Shown piece after piece: positions 1 to 10,942 of a DNA stretch of 64,000 nucleotides. The stretch's first letter is position 1; each line of letters begins with the position of its first letter. Location of the stretch: NCBI GenBank assembly GCA_945643635.1, contig CALZFC010000059.1, forward strand, positions 2,128,501-2,192,500. Direction: 5' to 3'. The stretch comes from Allodiplogaster sudhausi. Lineage: Eukaryota; Nematoda; Chromadorea; Rhabditida; Diplogasteridae. Under the pieces are notes generated by a model, which saw nothing but the letters and a program-made list of their open reading frames with translations, was not told where the DNA came from and did not search any database. The position numbers and the translations under genes are program-made.

Positions 1-1130
1 TGGCATTGAAACTGAGACATATTACAAATACTTATGTATGTAATGAAGAACATACAGTTCACAAATAGACTATTAAAGAATTCATAGACAGAACCAACAA
101 GACAGTCAACAGCGTTATAAACGTACGCATGCTGACGTCAGCTGAACAAGGGCGAAGGCAAAAGAGAGGCGGACTGGTGGCAAGTTCATCACAAATAGGA
201 ATGGTGAATGACATTCTAAGTAGTCGCCGCTCCGTTTAAATGGCTCGATGGGATAGATGTTTCCGGTGAGAGAAGAAGAAGTAAAGTCATAGCCATGACT
301 GTTTTTTAAACAAAAATCGCCAAATATCTTGGTCACAGTGGCATGCACAAACATTTCATTCTGCCATGCGGCGAGGTGATGAAAACCTTTTTTTCAGGCA
401 CTTGTTCATCTCATATGATGGCGCACCATTAACTTTCGTTAGCACTTTTAAGGTTTGCTATTGCTAACATAAAGTGATGTTCCTCCCATATGGCCGATAA
501 GTTCCAATTACTCTCGGACCATATTGATTTTTTTATGGAAAAGTGAATGAAATTCTACATACTATTACATCATTCCAAGCATGAATTGGAAAGGCGTAAT
601 ATTTTTATTTGTCATATATATATATATATATATATATAACCATAAAAACATGTCCACCTTAGCTTGAATCACAGTGTGCTGGATGTGGAAAAAACAAGGC
701 GATCCAAATATCGTTTCGATTTCTTGCCGACGAGCTAACTGCATTCTGATTGAAACATTGCCCGCTGCATTCCAAATCGGACTTGTTAATGCGAACTATG
801 ATTTAAAACCTTTTTTCCCAAACTTTTTCATAACATCATTCAAAATGAAGAGCAAGAAAATGTATCGGCGGCTTTTTTTTTTAGAAACAACATGCATGAA
901 AATGATATAATAGCAAAATGAGTTCCGTATTTCATTTTTCTTTCGAAATTTCATCATGCAAAGAGTGTGAAACGGTCATAACGCCCACCATTGTCATTGA
1001 AGTATTTTTTTTCTTCTTCTTCTCATGGTCAGTATGTCGAAGAATAGGACACCGCTCATATTTCATTCTCCTCGGTTCTACAGCTAAGCTATCAAGATCT
1101 CGATATCAATGGCTGTTATAGAATAAAAAA
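1..1130. other. no gene recognised; AT microsatellite and one short repeat
   Basis: No convincing exon was found. A pure TA run lies near 617-638. The stretch about 290-345 (minus sense) is similar to about 8,205-8,260 (plus sense); both read VTKxFGDFC in one frame, so this may be a remnant of the same exon. Only short open frames are present and they have no supporting splice or family signals. Confidence 0.4.
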
Positions 1131-1264
1131 GATTTCGAGCGCCTTCTCCGGTTGGGTGCGCCCTTTCCGAGTGGAATAATGGAGAAGTCGTCGGGCTAAC
1201 TCTCAATTGGCTTTACATCCTCAAGTTTTCCGAACAGGACGAGCAAGTGTACGAGAATATCAGG
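1131..1264 (+). pseudogene. decayed copy of repeated exon X
   Basis: This stretch aligns by eye to exon X at 20,846-21,005 (minus), with shared blocks around GGTTGGGTG, CCCTTTCCGAGT and CTCTCAA. In the frame that matches the better copy it has in-frame stops and indels, so it cannot code. Other decayed copies are near 7,110-7,330 and 10,665-10,720. The parent gene family is not recognised. Confidence 0.4.
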
Positions 1265-1903
1265 GCTTGTTATGCAGCATACATAATAAACTATGCTAAA
1301 CGGATTAACAAAACTTCCAGGATTTATTGATTCCTTAGGGCACATGGATTAATGTGGCAGGGATATTCGCCGTGAAATTTCAGAGAAAGGATCAATATTT
1401 GCTAGTGCTAAAAATATTCATCGACCTTTTGTTTCGTTGCTTAAATATCGTTTATTGTCTCCTTGACACATATATTGTTCTCGCAAAACAGCTTTCCATA
1501 ATCTTATTGCTCAAAATCTCGTTCGTTAACCCTGACTCCTATCTCATTTTCTATCATTCGATAGAACAATCCTCCCAGCATGAGAATCACGGATGAAAGG
1601 TCATGCCAATATCGACCTGTTGGACACTCTGATTTCACAGATGCTCGAAACTCCGCAAGCGAAGAAATTGTGACTGTTTAGTGCCATATTCCATAAATAT
1701 ATACAAAAAATATATCCAACGCCCTCTTTGACAGGTGGCTACCCTCTTTTTGCGTCATACGCCAGCGAAGTTGATGCCATATGGTACGAAATAAATCACT
1801 TCATTGGAGCAAGTTGATCACAAATTCAAATTGTAAAAATAACTCCTGGAGTAAAAGACATAATCAATTTGATGTCTATGAAAACAATATGCATAATATA
1901 TGA

Positions 1904-2004
1904 TGAGCGGGAATGGGAAGACTAGGCCAGTCACTAGGCCAGCATAGTAGTATAATGGGTCGATGCTGGCCTGGTGACTATCCGAGTCTTCTTGTTCCCG
2001 CTCA
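1904..2004. repeat. fold-back hairpin upstream of the plus-strand CC gene
   Basis: The sequence starts TGAGCGGGAA and ends TTCCCGCTCA. The two arms pair over about 42 positions with roughly six mismatches, leaving a loop of about 17 bases near AGTAGTATAATGG. It lies about 300 bases upstream of the start codon at 2,300. The mirror gene has a homologous hairpin at 5,855-5,945. It could be a small palindromic transposable element or a structured RNA; nothing here decides between them. Confidence 0.6.
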
Positions 2005-2241
2005 TAATACACCATGACAACCGCTTTCGATGAGCTTACCATATGAAACTGTCCACTGAAAATGCATTATGCTCTCTGAAAGGGCCTTTTTCAATGTTCT
2101 CATCGAGATTCCGAATGCCTTGAAATAACCTGGCATGAGAATGGCGAAATGCCAGGTCGCATATGAATGCAAGAACGCGATCTACGTGGCATATGACAGC
2201 TGGCCAAACAGTTTCCAATCATTGCTCCAAAATTCTGCCAG

Positions 2242-2247
2242 TATAAA
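2242..2247 (+). promoter_or_regulatory. TATA box of the plus-strand CC gene
   Basis: TATAAA lies 58 bases upstream of the ATG at 2,300, in the context GCCAGTATAAAGGTG. The mirror gene has the same box at 5,558-5,563 on the minus strand. Spacing suits a short 5' UTR of about 30 bases. Confidence 0.6.
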
Positions 2248-2299
2248 GGTGCCATTGAGGTCAGGGATAGATATCAGTTCCCTTCTTTTCTATCGAATA

Positions 2300-2848
2300 A
2301 TGCCCTCTGGATCGCTTCTCGCCGTTCTTCTGATGGCCGTGGCCCTCTGCGACCTCGTCGTTGCGAATCGCCTTTTCGCTCGTCAAGCTTTCTCGTCAGC
2401 GCCCGGCTGCCCCGAGAACCACGTGGCAAGTGGACATTAGTAAAGGCTATTTATTAAATTGAAAAATTCATATTTTTATGGAAATAATTTCACTTTCAAA
2501 ACTAGAAAGAGGGAACGTCAGTGTTGGATAAGCAAGAAAATATTAGTTGACCCCAACCACATCAGCTTGCCTCGGCAAATATTGCCCAACTGGCTTCTGC
2601 TCGAATGGCCTTTGCTGCGATCTGAAGCCGACAAAAGCGAACGAGCTCTTCTGCGAGGAATATCGCATTCTTGGAGGTGAGTTTTTTGTTCCGCTTGCAA
2701 AATTATCGGGTGCCAATGAAGGCTTTATAAAACTTTTGCATGACCTCCTTCAGTTTGTCTTAACGGTGCATGTCCCGACGCGGGGTACGAATGCCGTCGC
2801 AAGTCTCCACAAGACAATACGGAAGTCTGCTGTCGCCTTCCGCAATAA
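2300..2848 (+). CDS. secreted cysteine-rich (CC-domain-like) protein, copy 1; donor of intron 1 damaged
   Basis: Exons 2300-2435, 2566-2676 and 2754-2848 join in phase to about 113 residues. Exon 1 codes a signal peptide (LLAVLLMAVALCDLVVA) and ends near GCPENHVASG. Exon 2 has a C-x5-CP-x3-C-x5-CC core (CLGKYCPTGF, then GLCC). Exon 3 has CLNGACPDAGYEC and ends in TEVCCRLPQ. The pattern resembles the nematode CC domain named for its CC pair; this is family inference. The odd feature is the first donor: the mirror copy has GAC|GTAAGT, this copy GAC|ATTAGT, so normal GT splicing of intron 1 is not possible. Reading through gives a stop two codons later, so this copy may yield only a truncated peptide. 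A secreted, extracellular role is likely; no activity is known. Confidence 0.7.
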
Positions 2849-2985
2849 GAAACGATTTTCTAGGACAAGCATTCGGTTTCTCCGAATATTTGCTTCTCTT
2901 TTCTGATAAACATTAATGATAAAGAAGGTGTCGCATGAACTTCACATTCTATGAATCGCATTATTATTATTCTATTCTACTCTAG

Positions 2986-4804
2986 ATGAGACTATGAATC
3001 CGATTCTGAGGTATCCTAGGAATGGTGAAAAAACCTGCGAGGGAGAGCCGGGACTGCATCGCGACCGCACACTGGAGAATATGGTGAGCAAAGGCGAGAG
3101 TTTACATAAATCAATTATAGGGGCTAATCTAGTCAGTATTCAAGAGAGAATTTTAAATTGAGCGAATACGCATAATCTCATTAGATTTAACTCTTTATGA
3201 AGGAAGCGGAATATTTTGCTGTGCATGTTGCAAAACTGTGCTTTTATTGCAAAGTTCTTGACGGGCCAATTATAAAGAAATATAGCAGGCATAAATCGGA
3301 GGCGATGGAAGTCATTTCGTACTGGAGCGGGCAATATAAAAAAAAATATTGGTTATCAAGGCTGAATAGATATATTTATAGGATAAATTTAATTCTTTGA
3401 TGTTGAAATTGTCGCCATCCCTGAGCCAGCTTTGAAGCATCACGCTCTGTTTTGTCACTCTAGATTCAGTCATTGTATGGCCCGAAATCAGGACGAACGA
3501 CGTTGCGACATGTTTGTGTTTATCACAATGGCTTGATCAGATATAATATAACACAAAATTTCGAAAATTCGGATATTAATTGAGAAACCACGCAATTGAT
3601 AAAAAAACCAATGGGAGAAAGAGAATAAAACTAAAGACTGACTAAAGCTATATTGCAAAATAACAGCATTTATATGATAAACAAAGATTTACGTTGCCGC
3701 TACTCTCTTGTGAGCATCTGATCTTGAGGGCATGGCAGCCGTCTAAATCGTCGATAGCTATTATATGTCTACATTATTGTGAGCGTTTGCGCAGGCGAAT
3801 AGTGGAACGAGTATACGACCATCACAATTAACTTTATCAGGTTCAACAGTTTTATGAATGGGAAACATTAAAAAGCTCGTCGGTATCTAGCATACTATAG
3901 CTCATTGGAAAAATAATTTTTTTCTCTACAAGTTAAGATGGAAAACCCATGACTTTTTCCATATAAGAGAATCGCGCCTCTCCAAAGTCTAGAGGCCGCT
4001 GAGACCATAAATTGAATATTTTCGAATTCAACTTTTGTAGCTTCATAAAGCAATATCTTGTCTATTTATGAAAAATTTTTCACTAATATTACTTTATTGT
4101 GTGCGAAACAGCGAACGCGAATGTGCGACCATCTCTGCAAGTTCCATCGGGCTGGCGAACTTTAAACCTCGCACAGCTCGCCAAAATGACGATTTCAGAC
4201 TCCCGGACCCATTCCAATCGTTTCGCCGTGTTAAAAAGTACCTATAAAAAGCTTTTGAGCGAAATCTAATTTTACCGGGTCCCCGGCCATTTTGATACTC
4301 TCGCAAATCGCATCATATCATTAATATATTATTAATGAATCATATTTTATTGCCCTTACGTAATATATTATTAACTTCATAAAATAAGATAATTTGAGCT
4401 AATTATTGGACCGCTTATCGTACAAACTCTGCCAACTGAAGAGAAAACTGCTTCAATTAATAGCTCTGATACTGAGCGAGCAATTCTATAATATTATGTA
4501 AAGAGTCTTTAATCAGTGTGTTCTCGTTCTCGCAATAAATCCATTGAGTATGTTATATTTGGAAACATAAAATGTGATATTGATTACTGATCTATGTATT
4601 AAAGGCGACATGTTAGAAGATTAGCTGTGTTGATAAAAGGGTTTTATTTCTCAAGGAAACGGCCTTCAAAAATATCGGATACGGTTAATCAATTATAGTA
4701 CATATGTTATAAGCAACATAAAAAATATCCTCTTTTTTCAGGGTGCTGCTCCCCAACGTTTGTGATGCATTTTCCTGGCGTACTCCCGCACCCCTTTTTG
4801 TATT
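2986..4804. repeat. spacer between the inverted arms; holds a stray copy of the 10-19 kb repeat
   Basis: No gene seen. The stretch 3,325-3,860 matches non-coding parts of the repeat units at 11,905-12,290 and 16,345-16,720. Shared blocks include GGATAAATTTAATTCTTTG, GTGAGCGTTTG and CACAATTAACTTTATCAGG. In those units the last block lies just downstream of exon C of the two-membrane-segment family, but exon C itself is absent here. The rest (3,861-4,800) is AT-rich with no recognisable content. Confidence 0.55.
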
Positions 4805-4944
4805 CAAATAGAATAATAATTAGCCGATGCCTAGAATGTGAACTTCGTGTAGCTATCATGCGACATTTTATTATCATTAATGTTAATCAGAAAAGAGAAG
4901 CAAATATTCGGAGAAACCGTATGCTTGTCCTAGAAAATCGTTTC

Positions 4945-5505
4945 TTATTGCGGAAGGCGACAGCAGACTTCCGTATTGTCTTGTGGAGACTTGCGACGGC
5001 ATTCGTACCCCGCGTCGGGGCATGCGCCGTTAAGACAAACTGAAGGAGGTCATGCAAAGGTTTCAAAAAGCATTCAAAATATAATTTTGCAAGCGGAACA
5101 AAAAACTCACCTCCAAGAATGCGCCAATCCTCGCAGAAGAGCTCGTTCGCTTTTGTCGGCTTCAGATCGCAGCAAAGGCCATTCGAGCAGAAGCCACTCG
5201 GGCAAGATTTGCCGAGGCAAGCTGATGGGGTTGGGGTCAACTGGTATTTTCTTGCTTATCCAACACTAACGTTCCCTCTTTCGAGTTTTGAGAGTGAAAG
5301 CATTTCCATAAAAATATGAATTTTTCAATTTACTAAGTAGCATTTTAATATTTAATTGCCTTTACTTACGTCCACTTGCCACGTGGTTCTCGGGGCAGCC
5401 GGGCGCTGACGAGAAAGCTTGACGAGCGAAAAGGCGATTCGCAACGACGAGGTCGCAGAGGGCCACGGCCATCAGAAGAACGGCGAGCATCGATAGAGAG
5501 GGCAT
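4945..5505 (-). CDS. secreted cysteine-rich (CC-domain-like) protein, copy 2
   Basis: Minus-strand exons 5505-5370, 5221-5111 and 5039-4945 join with phases 1 and 1 into 113 residues, all with clean GT-AG introns (GAC|GTAAGT, ATCAG|CT, GGAG|GTGAGT, CTTCAG|TT). Exon 1 is a signal peptide (MLAVLLMAVALCDLVVA). Exon 2 gives ASGPCLGKSCPSGFC and then CC. Exon 3 gives CLNGACPDAGYEC and a final CC six residues before the end. Ten cysteines follow the likely signal cleavage site, an arrangement suited to disulfide bonding outside the cell. It is the mirror of copy 1 and, unlike it, keeps all splice sites. Likely a nematode CC-domain family member; function unknown. Confidence 0.8.
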
Positions 5506-5557
5506 TATGCGATAGGGAAGAAGGGAACTGATATCTATCCCTGACCTCAATGGCACC

Positions 5558-5563
5558 TTTATA
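5558..5563 (-). promoter_or_regulatory. TATA box of the minus-strand CC gene
   Basis: TATAAA on the minus strand, 53 bases before the ATG at 5,505, in the same context (GCCAGTATAAAGG) as the mirror gene. Confidence 0.6.
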
Positions 5564-5854
5564 CTGGCAGAATTTTGAAGCAATGATTGGAAACTGTTTG
5601 GCCAGCTGCCATATGCCACGTAGATCGCGTTCTTGCATTCATATGCGACCTGGCATTTCGCCATTCTCATGCCACGTTATTTCAAGGCATATAGAATCTC
5701 GATGTGAAAGGCCCTTTCAGAGAGCATAGTGTATTGGAAACGTTACATTCCATTATATAGATGGAATTTCTTCTTGCTTTTCCTTGGTTGTATTAGTGGT
5801 CTGTCTCACGTGGTAAGCTCCTTGAAGGCGGTTGTCTTGGTACATACCTATATG

Positions 5855-5945
5855 GTGAGTGGGAACAGGAAGACTCGGTTAGTCAACAGGGCAGCATCGA
5901 CTAATTGTAGAGAGTGACTGGCTAAGTCTTCCTGTTCCCGCTCAT
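5855..5945. repeat. fold-back hairpin upstream of the minus-strand CC gene
   Basis: The outer stem GAGTGGGAACAGGAAGACT pairs with AGTCTTCCTGTTCCCGCTC, with one G:T type mismatch, and continues less well to about 29 pairs. It is the homologue of 1,904-2,004. Its outer stem is better paired than in the other copy, while the inner stem and loop have drifted. Confidence 0.6.
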
Positions 5946-6480
5946 CATATATTGTATCGTTTATAGACATCAAACTAAATTAATATGAAAGTGTCCTACT
6001 TAAATCAGACTAATTCTATTACAATAGCTCATGAAATTGTAAGCTAAAATTCTTGACTTTCTATGCAAAACAGGAATACATTTGGAAGCAGTGTGCTGAA
6101 TAAACATCACCTTTTAGAATGTTGAATTGTTTCTCCTGTGTTTTTTTTTTCTTTTTATAATGTTTACTTCTGTCTCTTTTTCTCCATTCTGCACGAGTAA
6201 TTTGTTACGATTTAAAGTTGTGATCAACTTGGTACAATAATGTGATATATTTCGTATTATATCGCATTACCTTCTTTAGCATGTGATGGAAAAAAGTGAA
6301 GCCAGCTGCCAAAGCGGGAATGGGATATATTTCATACATTTATATATTTATTTATAGAATATGGCACTAAATATTCACAATTTCATCGCTTGCGGAACTT
6401 CATCTGTGCAATCAGAGTCGATAGCAGGTCGATTGCGGCATGATCTCTCATCTGTGAGGGCCATGCTGGAACGACAGTTT

Positions 6481-8355
6481 TATCCAATGGCTTAAAAATA
6501 TATATTTATTCAATGTTTTAATCTTTTTGTGTGGATTAGCAATCCGCTTCATCCAGTGCAATTGATCTCGATAAAATTGGCACCAGTTTCGTCGACTTTT
6601 TCATTTTAAAATAGGTCCAGTTTAGAGCCAAACATTGTGCTGAAGAGAACAATCTACAAATAAGTTGGAGGAGTGAAAACCCGCGTTTGCCGCGAAACTA
6701 CGACACTAAAGTCTGCGGGTTCGCGCACTACCTACTGAGCTATGCTGTTGTCGGTATTCTCCAATCAGTTGATGACACAAACCGCTGCCTCACAGATATC
6801 TAAAGTAATTTTTTTATTCCTTAATTCTTGCGCAAAACGGGCTGCGCGCTTGAAACAGTGCACACGGTTTTAGAGAGTGCGCAAATTTGAGAGAGCAAAA
6901 AGTGAGTATGTTTCCTGCCCATTTCTCCTCTCTTACATTTGGTGACTCTCTCGCATTAGAGAAAAAACTGCATCCAGATTGAAAATGGGTCAATCTTAAC
7001 AGATGGTTTCGTTGTTGAATGAAACTGGATATAATTTGGCCGATTTTCATATTAAAACAGCTAATATATTGCTTAACGTTTCCATTTCTTTCGGCCAAAT
7101 TTTATTGAAAACAGAATCCACTCCTAGTCCTGCATGTTGCATAGCTAGCCTCGATAAGCTCGTCCACCTGTTCGTCCCGGGCGGCAGACTCCTGAAAAAC
7201 CAGTGGTTTGAGAGTGGCGCCGTCGGCTGTCGTACACTTCTTCTTCTCCATTCTTCTTCTCCATTCATTCACACTCGGATGGGCGCACTCAACCGGCAAG
7301 AGCACTCGAATTCTCTTGACTCAATACTATTGTTTTTTATTCCATCACAGCCGCTCAACAGCTCTCTTTTGCATTCATTTTGTGCCATTGAGGTATATGC
7401 ATTTGCCGAATTGCAGAAGATTAGAACAGAGGAGAAGGAAGTATGATCGGTGCCCTTCCCTTCAACAAACTGACTGAGAAGAGGAAAAAACTACTTCAGC
7501 GACGTTGTGACCGTTTCACACACTCTGCATGTTGCGAAGAATTTGCAAGAAAACTGAAAAATGGATCTGCTTCTGCCGTTATGATATTAATTTGCCGTCC
7601 ATATATCATACCAAACAAAATAAGAAAACAGATTAGAACATATGTTTCTTTTCTTGATTGATTTTCCATTTGACAGCCGTTATGTAAATTGGGACAAAAA
7701 TTTTAATGATATTTTTGGGATGCAACAAGCGCCGTGCTACAATCAGAGCGCAAGTGTTAGCTCGGTGGCAATGAAACAATACGAAAGGTGTGCTTTTGTA
7801 TGTATGTATATGTATGTTGGATCGTCTAGTTTTTTCTACATCCAGCACATCATAATTGAGGGTATGGTGGTCGTGTTATTAGTGATAAGATAAGGCCCTA
7901 ATTTTAGAGATAGGCGATAAACAAAAATGTGAAAAGTGCATATGATAAGCCTTTCCAACTCGTGCTTGGATTGAAATAATAGTGGTAGTATTTCATTTAG
8001 GTTTCAAATAGAATGAATATGCTCCGTGAAGTCTGCAATGAAATTATTTAGTCTGATTAGATTAGAACCAGTTTGGAGGAAGACTGCAGCAGAAGACATG
8101 AATTATACAATAGATAGATAAAGGGCGCGCCAACATATAAGATGATCAAGCGCCTAAAAAAGGCGTTCATCAACTCGCAACAAGTCAGAATGACATGGGA
8201 GTGCCTGCCACTGTGACCAAGGTATTTGGCGATTTTTGTTAAAAAAAACAGTCGTGGCTTTGAGTTTGATAGTCCTTCTTTCCTTGCAAGATACTTCGCC
8301 CTGAGAGTAAATTTGTGAACTTTTTACTAGATAACGGCTTTGTAATATGTTTCAG
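6481..8355. other. mostly non-coding; one decayed exon X and a weak tRNA-like segment
   Basis: No intact gene seen. About 7,110-7,330 (minus) is a decayed copy of exon X, recognised by GAATTCGAGTG, CGCCACTCTCAA and GGTGGACGAG, with stops and a duplicated GAGAAGAAGAATG block. At 6,665-6,760 (minus) a box-A-like TAGCTCAGTAGG sits upstream of GGTTTTCACTCC, but no cloverleaf closes. The segment 8,190-8,214 (ATGACATGGG to GACCAAG) ahead of a GTATTT donor could be a remnant exon. Confidence 0.4.
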
Positions 8356-10363
8356 GACAATAATTACCAATGCCAAGATACTATAAGTGATTGCGTTCCC
8401 TTCAAAAACAATTCCGTCTGCAGTAACGGGTGCTGCTGCGTCCCGTCGCCCGTATGTTCCCTTTTTAATTCCCTGAAATGTCAACAGCAAGATTGTTTAT
8501 AAGATATGGACTACTATCATGCAGTTTGCGAATAATTAGAGACAGTCCACGCGAGATCGCGGGCCTGCATGCTCCAACAAAAATTCCTATAAATTTAGAA
8601 ACAAAATATAACATGTTAATTTAATAAAATAAAAACACCCATACCCAAAGGGTTGTGTTGGTGTTCATTAGAATGTCTAAGGGAGTCCTTTGCCCCACCA
8701 CTACAACCACCTCCACCACCACCACTTCGTCAACTACCACAACAACCACCACTTCGACGACACCAACGACGACTTCATCGACCTCTACCACAACGACGAC
8801 GACAACACCAATGACTACAACAACACCAACGACTACGACAACGCCAACGACGACTACTACACCACCAATCACGACGACGACTACCGCATGTCAGTTAGAA
8901 AATATCGAAACAGAGTTTTAAAAAAGCTTTTGTATAAGCTTTTGGAACTAAATATAAGCAGCGATAGAATTAATCAACGGATCCACTTTCAGATTGTGGG
9001 TCCCAGCCCTTAGCGAACTGCAACGATGCGCATCCGAAGTCAGTTTGTCTCAACAAGAAGGAAGGCGTCCAGTATTGACAGAGTCTTGTAAAAGCTGCAA
9101 ATTTTTGAGTTGACAGGAGATTGGTTGTTCTTTCTGCCTCTTCATTCTTGCCTAAATGCAAATCTGTTTGTTCTTTCAGCTGCCCAGTCTTTATTGGCAA
9201 AGGTTTCTGCGGAAGTCCAAGCTACACATGCGACCAGAAGCGAACATTCTGCGCAAAGTCGTGCGGACTTTGCACGCCAATGTTCCCGACAACGACAGCG
9301 CCTATAGTAAGACGTATGTCACCATCCATTGTTTCACTTTTCTGAAAAAATGTTTTCTTCATTTTTTTGCTCGTTTCTTTGCGCACATCAGAGATCCCTT
9401 CCAAGTTCACTCGCTGTTCTCCGAAATAAATGTTATCGGCCGCAATCTGTCCGTGTGTCTTCTGAATAGTACATTCCAGCCTGCTACGACAAGTTGAACC
9501 CAGCGACCGGCGTCTCCGACTGTCCATCGAGGGCATACCTCTGCAACAACGCGGTCTACTACACCCTTATGACGGATCAGTGTCCGAAGACATGTGGGAG
9601 ATGCCAGGGAGGAATATCTGCGCCGAGCCCGCCGCCAAGTCCCGTCAGCTGTCAGCTAAAATCTTCATTTTATTTTATTTATTTTAATTTTTGACGCCGT
9701 TGTTTTTCTTATTCCCAAGAATGAATACATCGACCGGTAACGCGCGGCTCGAGCTGCAACGAAACAAGATTAATTTAAAATCGTAGAAACTTATTCAGCT
9801 CATATTTTTGTTTACATCATCACTCACTCCAGCATCCACTATATTCAAAAAGTGCTGAAAAGTAATCGCATTTGACGAACTCGGAAAACTCAGAGGTTCG
9901 TAACGGCTCGAGCGATTCCGGACGCTTCGAGCCGCCAACAGCCACCCAATAAAAATTTCAAATTCTTCAGATATTGATACATACATAGCTCTGAAATTAA
10001 GCAGTTCTTTCAATGCGTTTTTAAACGGAGCGTGCTGAAGAAAGATAAAAGTACCTATAAATAATTTATGAATAATTTTCTCAGAATAATTTTCTCAGAT
10101 TTTTAGTTTAAGCTGGCTTGTTTGATGGTACTGTAGCTGTTGCGGAATCTTGTATAACAATAAAATCGCCTAACATTCTTCATACGATTTGTTTCATTTT
10201 TCAGCATGATTACTACTTTCCAGCCTGCTACGACAAGTTGAACCCAGCGACCGGCGTCTCCGACTGTCCATCGAGGGCATATCTGTGCAACAACGCGGTC
10301 TACTACACCCTCATGACGGATCAGTGTCCGAGAACTTGCGGACGATGCGCGGGCAAAAAGTGA
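8356..10363 (+). CDS. mosaic secreted protein: cysteine-rich exon, Thr-rich mucin-like stretch, ShKT domains; one domain broken
   Basis: Exons: 8356-8451 (CQDTISDC ... CSNGCCC), 8682-8889 (about 60 residues, mostly Thr with Pro and Ser), 8993-about 9096, 9180-9313 (CPVFIGKGFC ... CAKSCGLC), 9480-9643 (CYDKLNPATG ... MTDQCPKTCGRC) and 10205-10363 (the same domain again, ending GRCAGKK and TGA). Phases agree for 8451|8682, 8889|8993, 9313|9480 and 9643|10205. The last two domains match the ShKT pattern C-x-D...C...C...M-x3-C-x3-C-x2-C. Such modules occur in nematode secreted enzymes and mucin-like surface-coat proteins, where the Thr-rich stretch would be O-glycosylated. The domain at 8,993 is broken: TGA follows GVQY and the expected TESCKSC lies in another frame. 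No signal-peptide exon was found upstream, so the 5' end is missing or the gene is decaying. Confidence 0.65.
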
Positions 10364-10410
10364 AGTGTCCTCAAAAAGTTTCCGAAACGCCTAATCACTT
10401 TTGTCGTTGG

Positions 10411-10416
10411 AATAAA
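10411..10416 (+). terminator. poly(A) signal of the ShKT gene
   Basis: AATAAA 48 bases after the TGA at 10,361-10,363. Confidence 0.6.
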
Positions 10417-10940
10417 AGTTGTGGTTTCACAATTTATTATACGTATTAAAAGCCCAAAAAACAAGCAACACTCTCTTATTTAAATCACATTGTCGAAACT
10501 GCTCCAAGAATAAGTTATGGACCGAGAAAATCGATAAATCCAGGACTTTTATGCCAAGCTTAGTCCGTTTAGCCATGCTCTTTGTCTCCATCCAGATATT
10601 CAAAATAGCCAGCCTAGATAGCCAAATCCACATTTTTATCATGACCTGCCAAATCGGGTAGGTTCAATCAGTTGAGAGTTGTGCCGTCAGGCGTCGCACA
10701 CTTCTCCATTATTTCTAAGAACTGAACACGAATCAAAGTATTTGATTCCTGCGCAGCCAATATAAAAAAATTGGGTCATAAAAGCTGAATAAATATATTC
10801 TAGGATAAATTTCATTCTTTGATGATTCAAATCATGCAAATTCATTCTTAATGTCAGAATCGCAATAATACTGACAATGGAAAGTAGAGAAATTAAACAG
10901 TTCTGTTCTTGAACAATAATTAACACTTTATCAGGTCTAA
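10417..10940. other. intergenic; short decayed exon X remnant
   Basis: Around 10,665-10,720 (minus) is a short remnant of exon X (CAGTTGAGAGTTGTGCCGTC block). From about 10,750 the sequence becomes the shared non-coding part of the tandem array (AATATATTCTAGGATAAATTTC). No gene seen. Confidence 0.4.
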
Positions 10941-10942
10941 AG

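Larger units (their letters stand above)
1555..2985 (+). repeat. left arm of an inverted repeat carrying a CC-type gene
   Basis: The arm runs from sequence around the AATATCGACCTG block (about 1,611) through the upstream hairpin, TATA box and all three exons, and matches the complement of about 4,805-6,480. The inner end is seen as the paired TAGAATGTGAAC / GTTCACATTCTA-like blocks near 2,945 and 4,832. Arms are similar but clearly diverged, with many small indels in non-coding parts. Confidence 0.75.
4805..6480 (-). repeat. right arm of the CC-gene inverted repeat
   Basis: Complementary to about 1,555-2,985, covering the gene, its promoter, the hairpin at 5,855-5,945 and upstream sequence as far as the block GCATGATCTCTCATC near 6,438. 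See the left arm entry for the matching ends. Confidence 0.75.

Noticed and set aside
6665..6760. tRNA gene on the minus strand
   Set aside because: A good box A (TAGCTCAGTAGG) is present, but the box-B-like part is too far and no acceptor or anticodon stem can be formed.
8621..8872. Val/Glu-rich minus-strand and His/Asn-rich frames over the Thr-rich exon
   Set aside because: They are antisense and shifted readings of the ACC/ACA/ACG triplet-rich exon that fits the plus-strand gene in phase.
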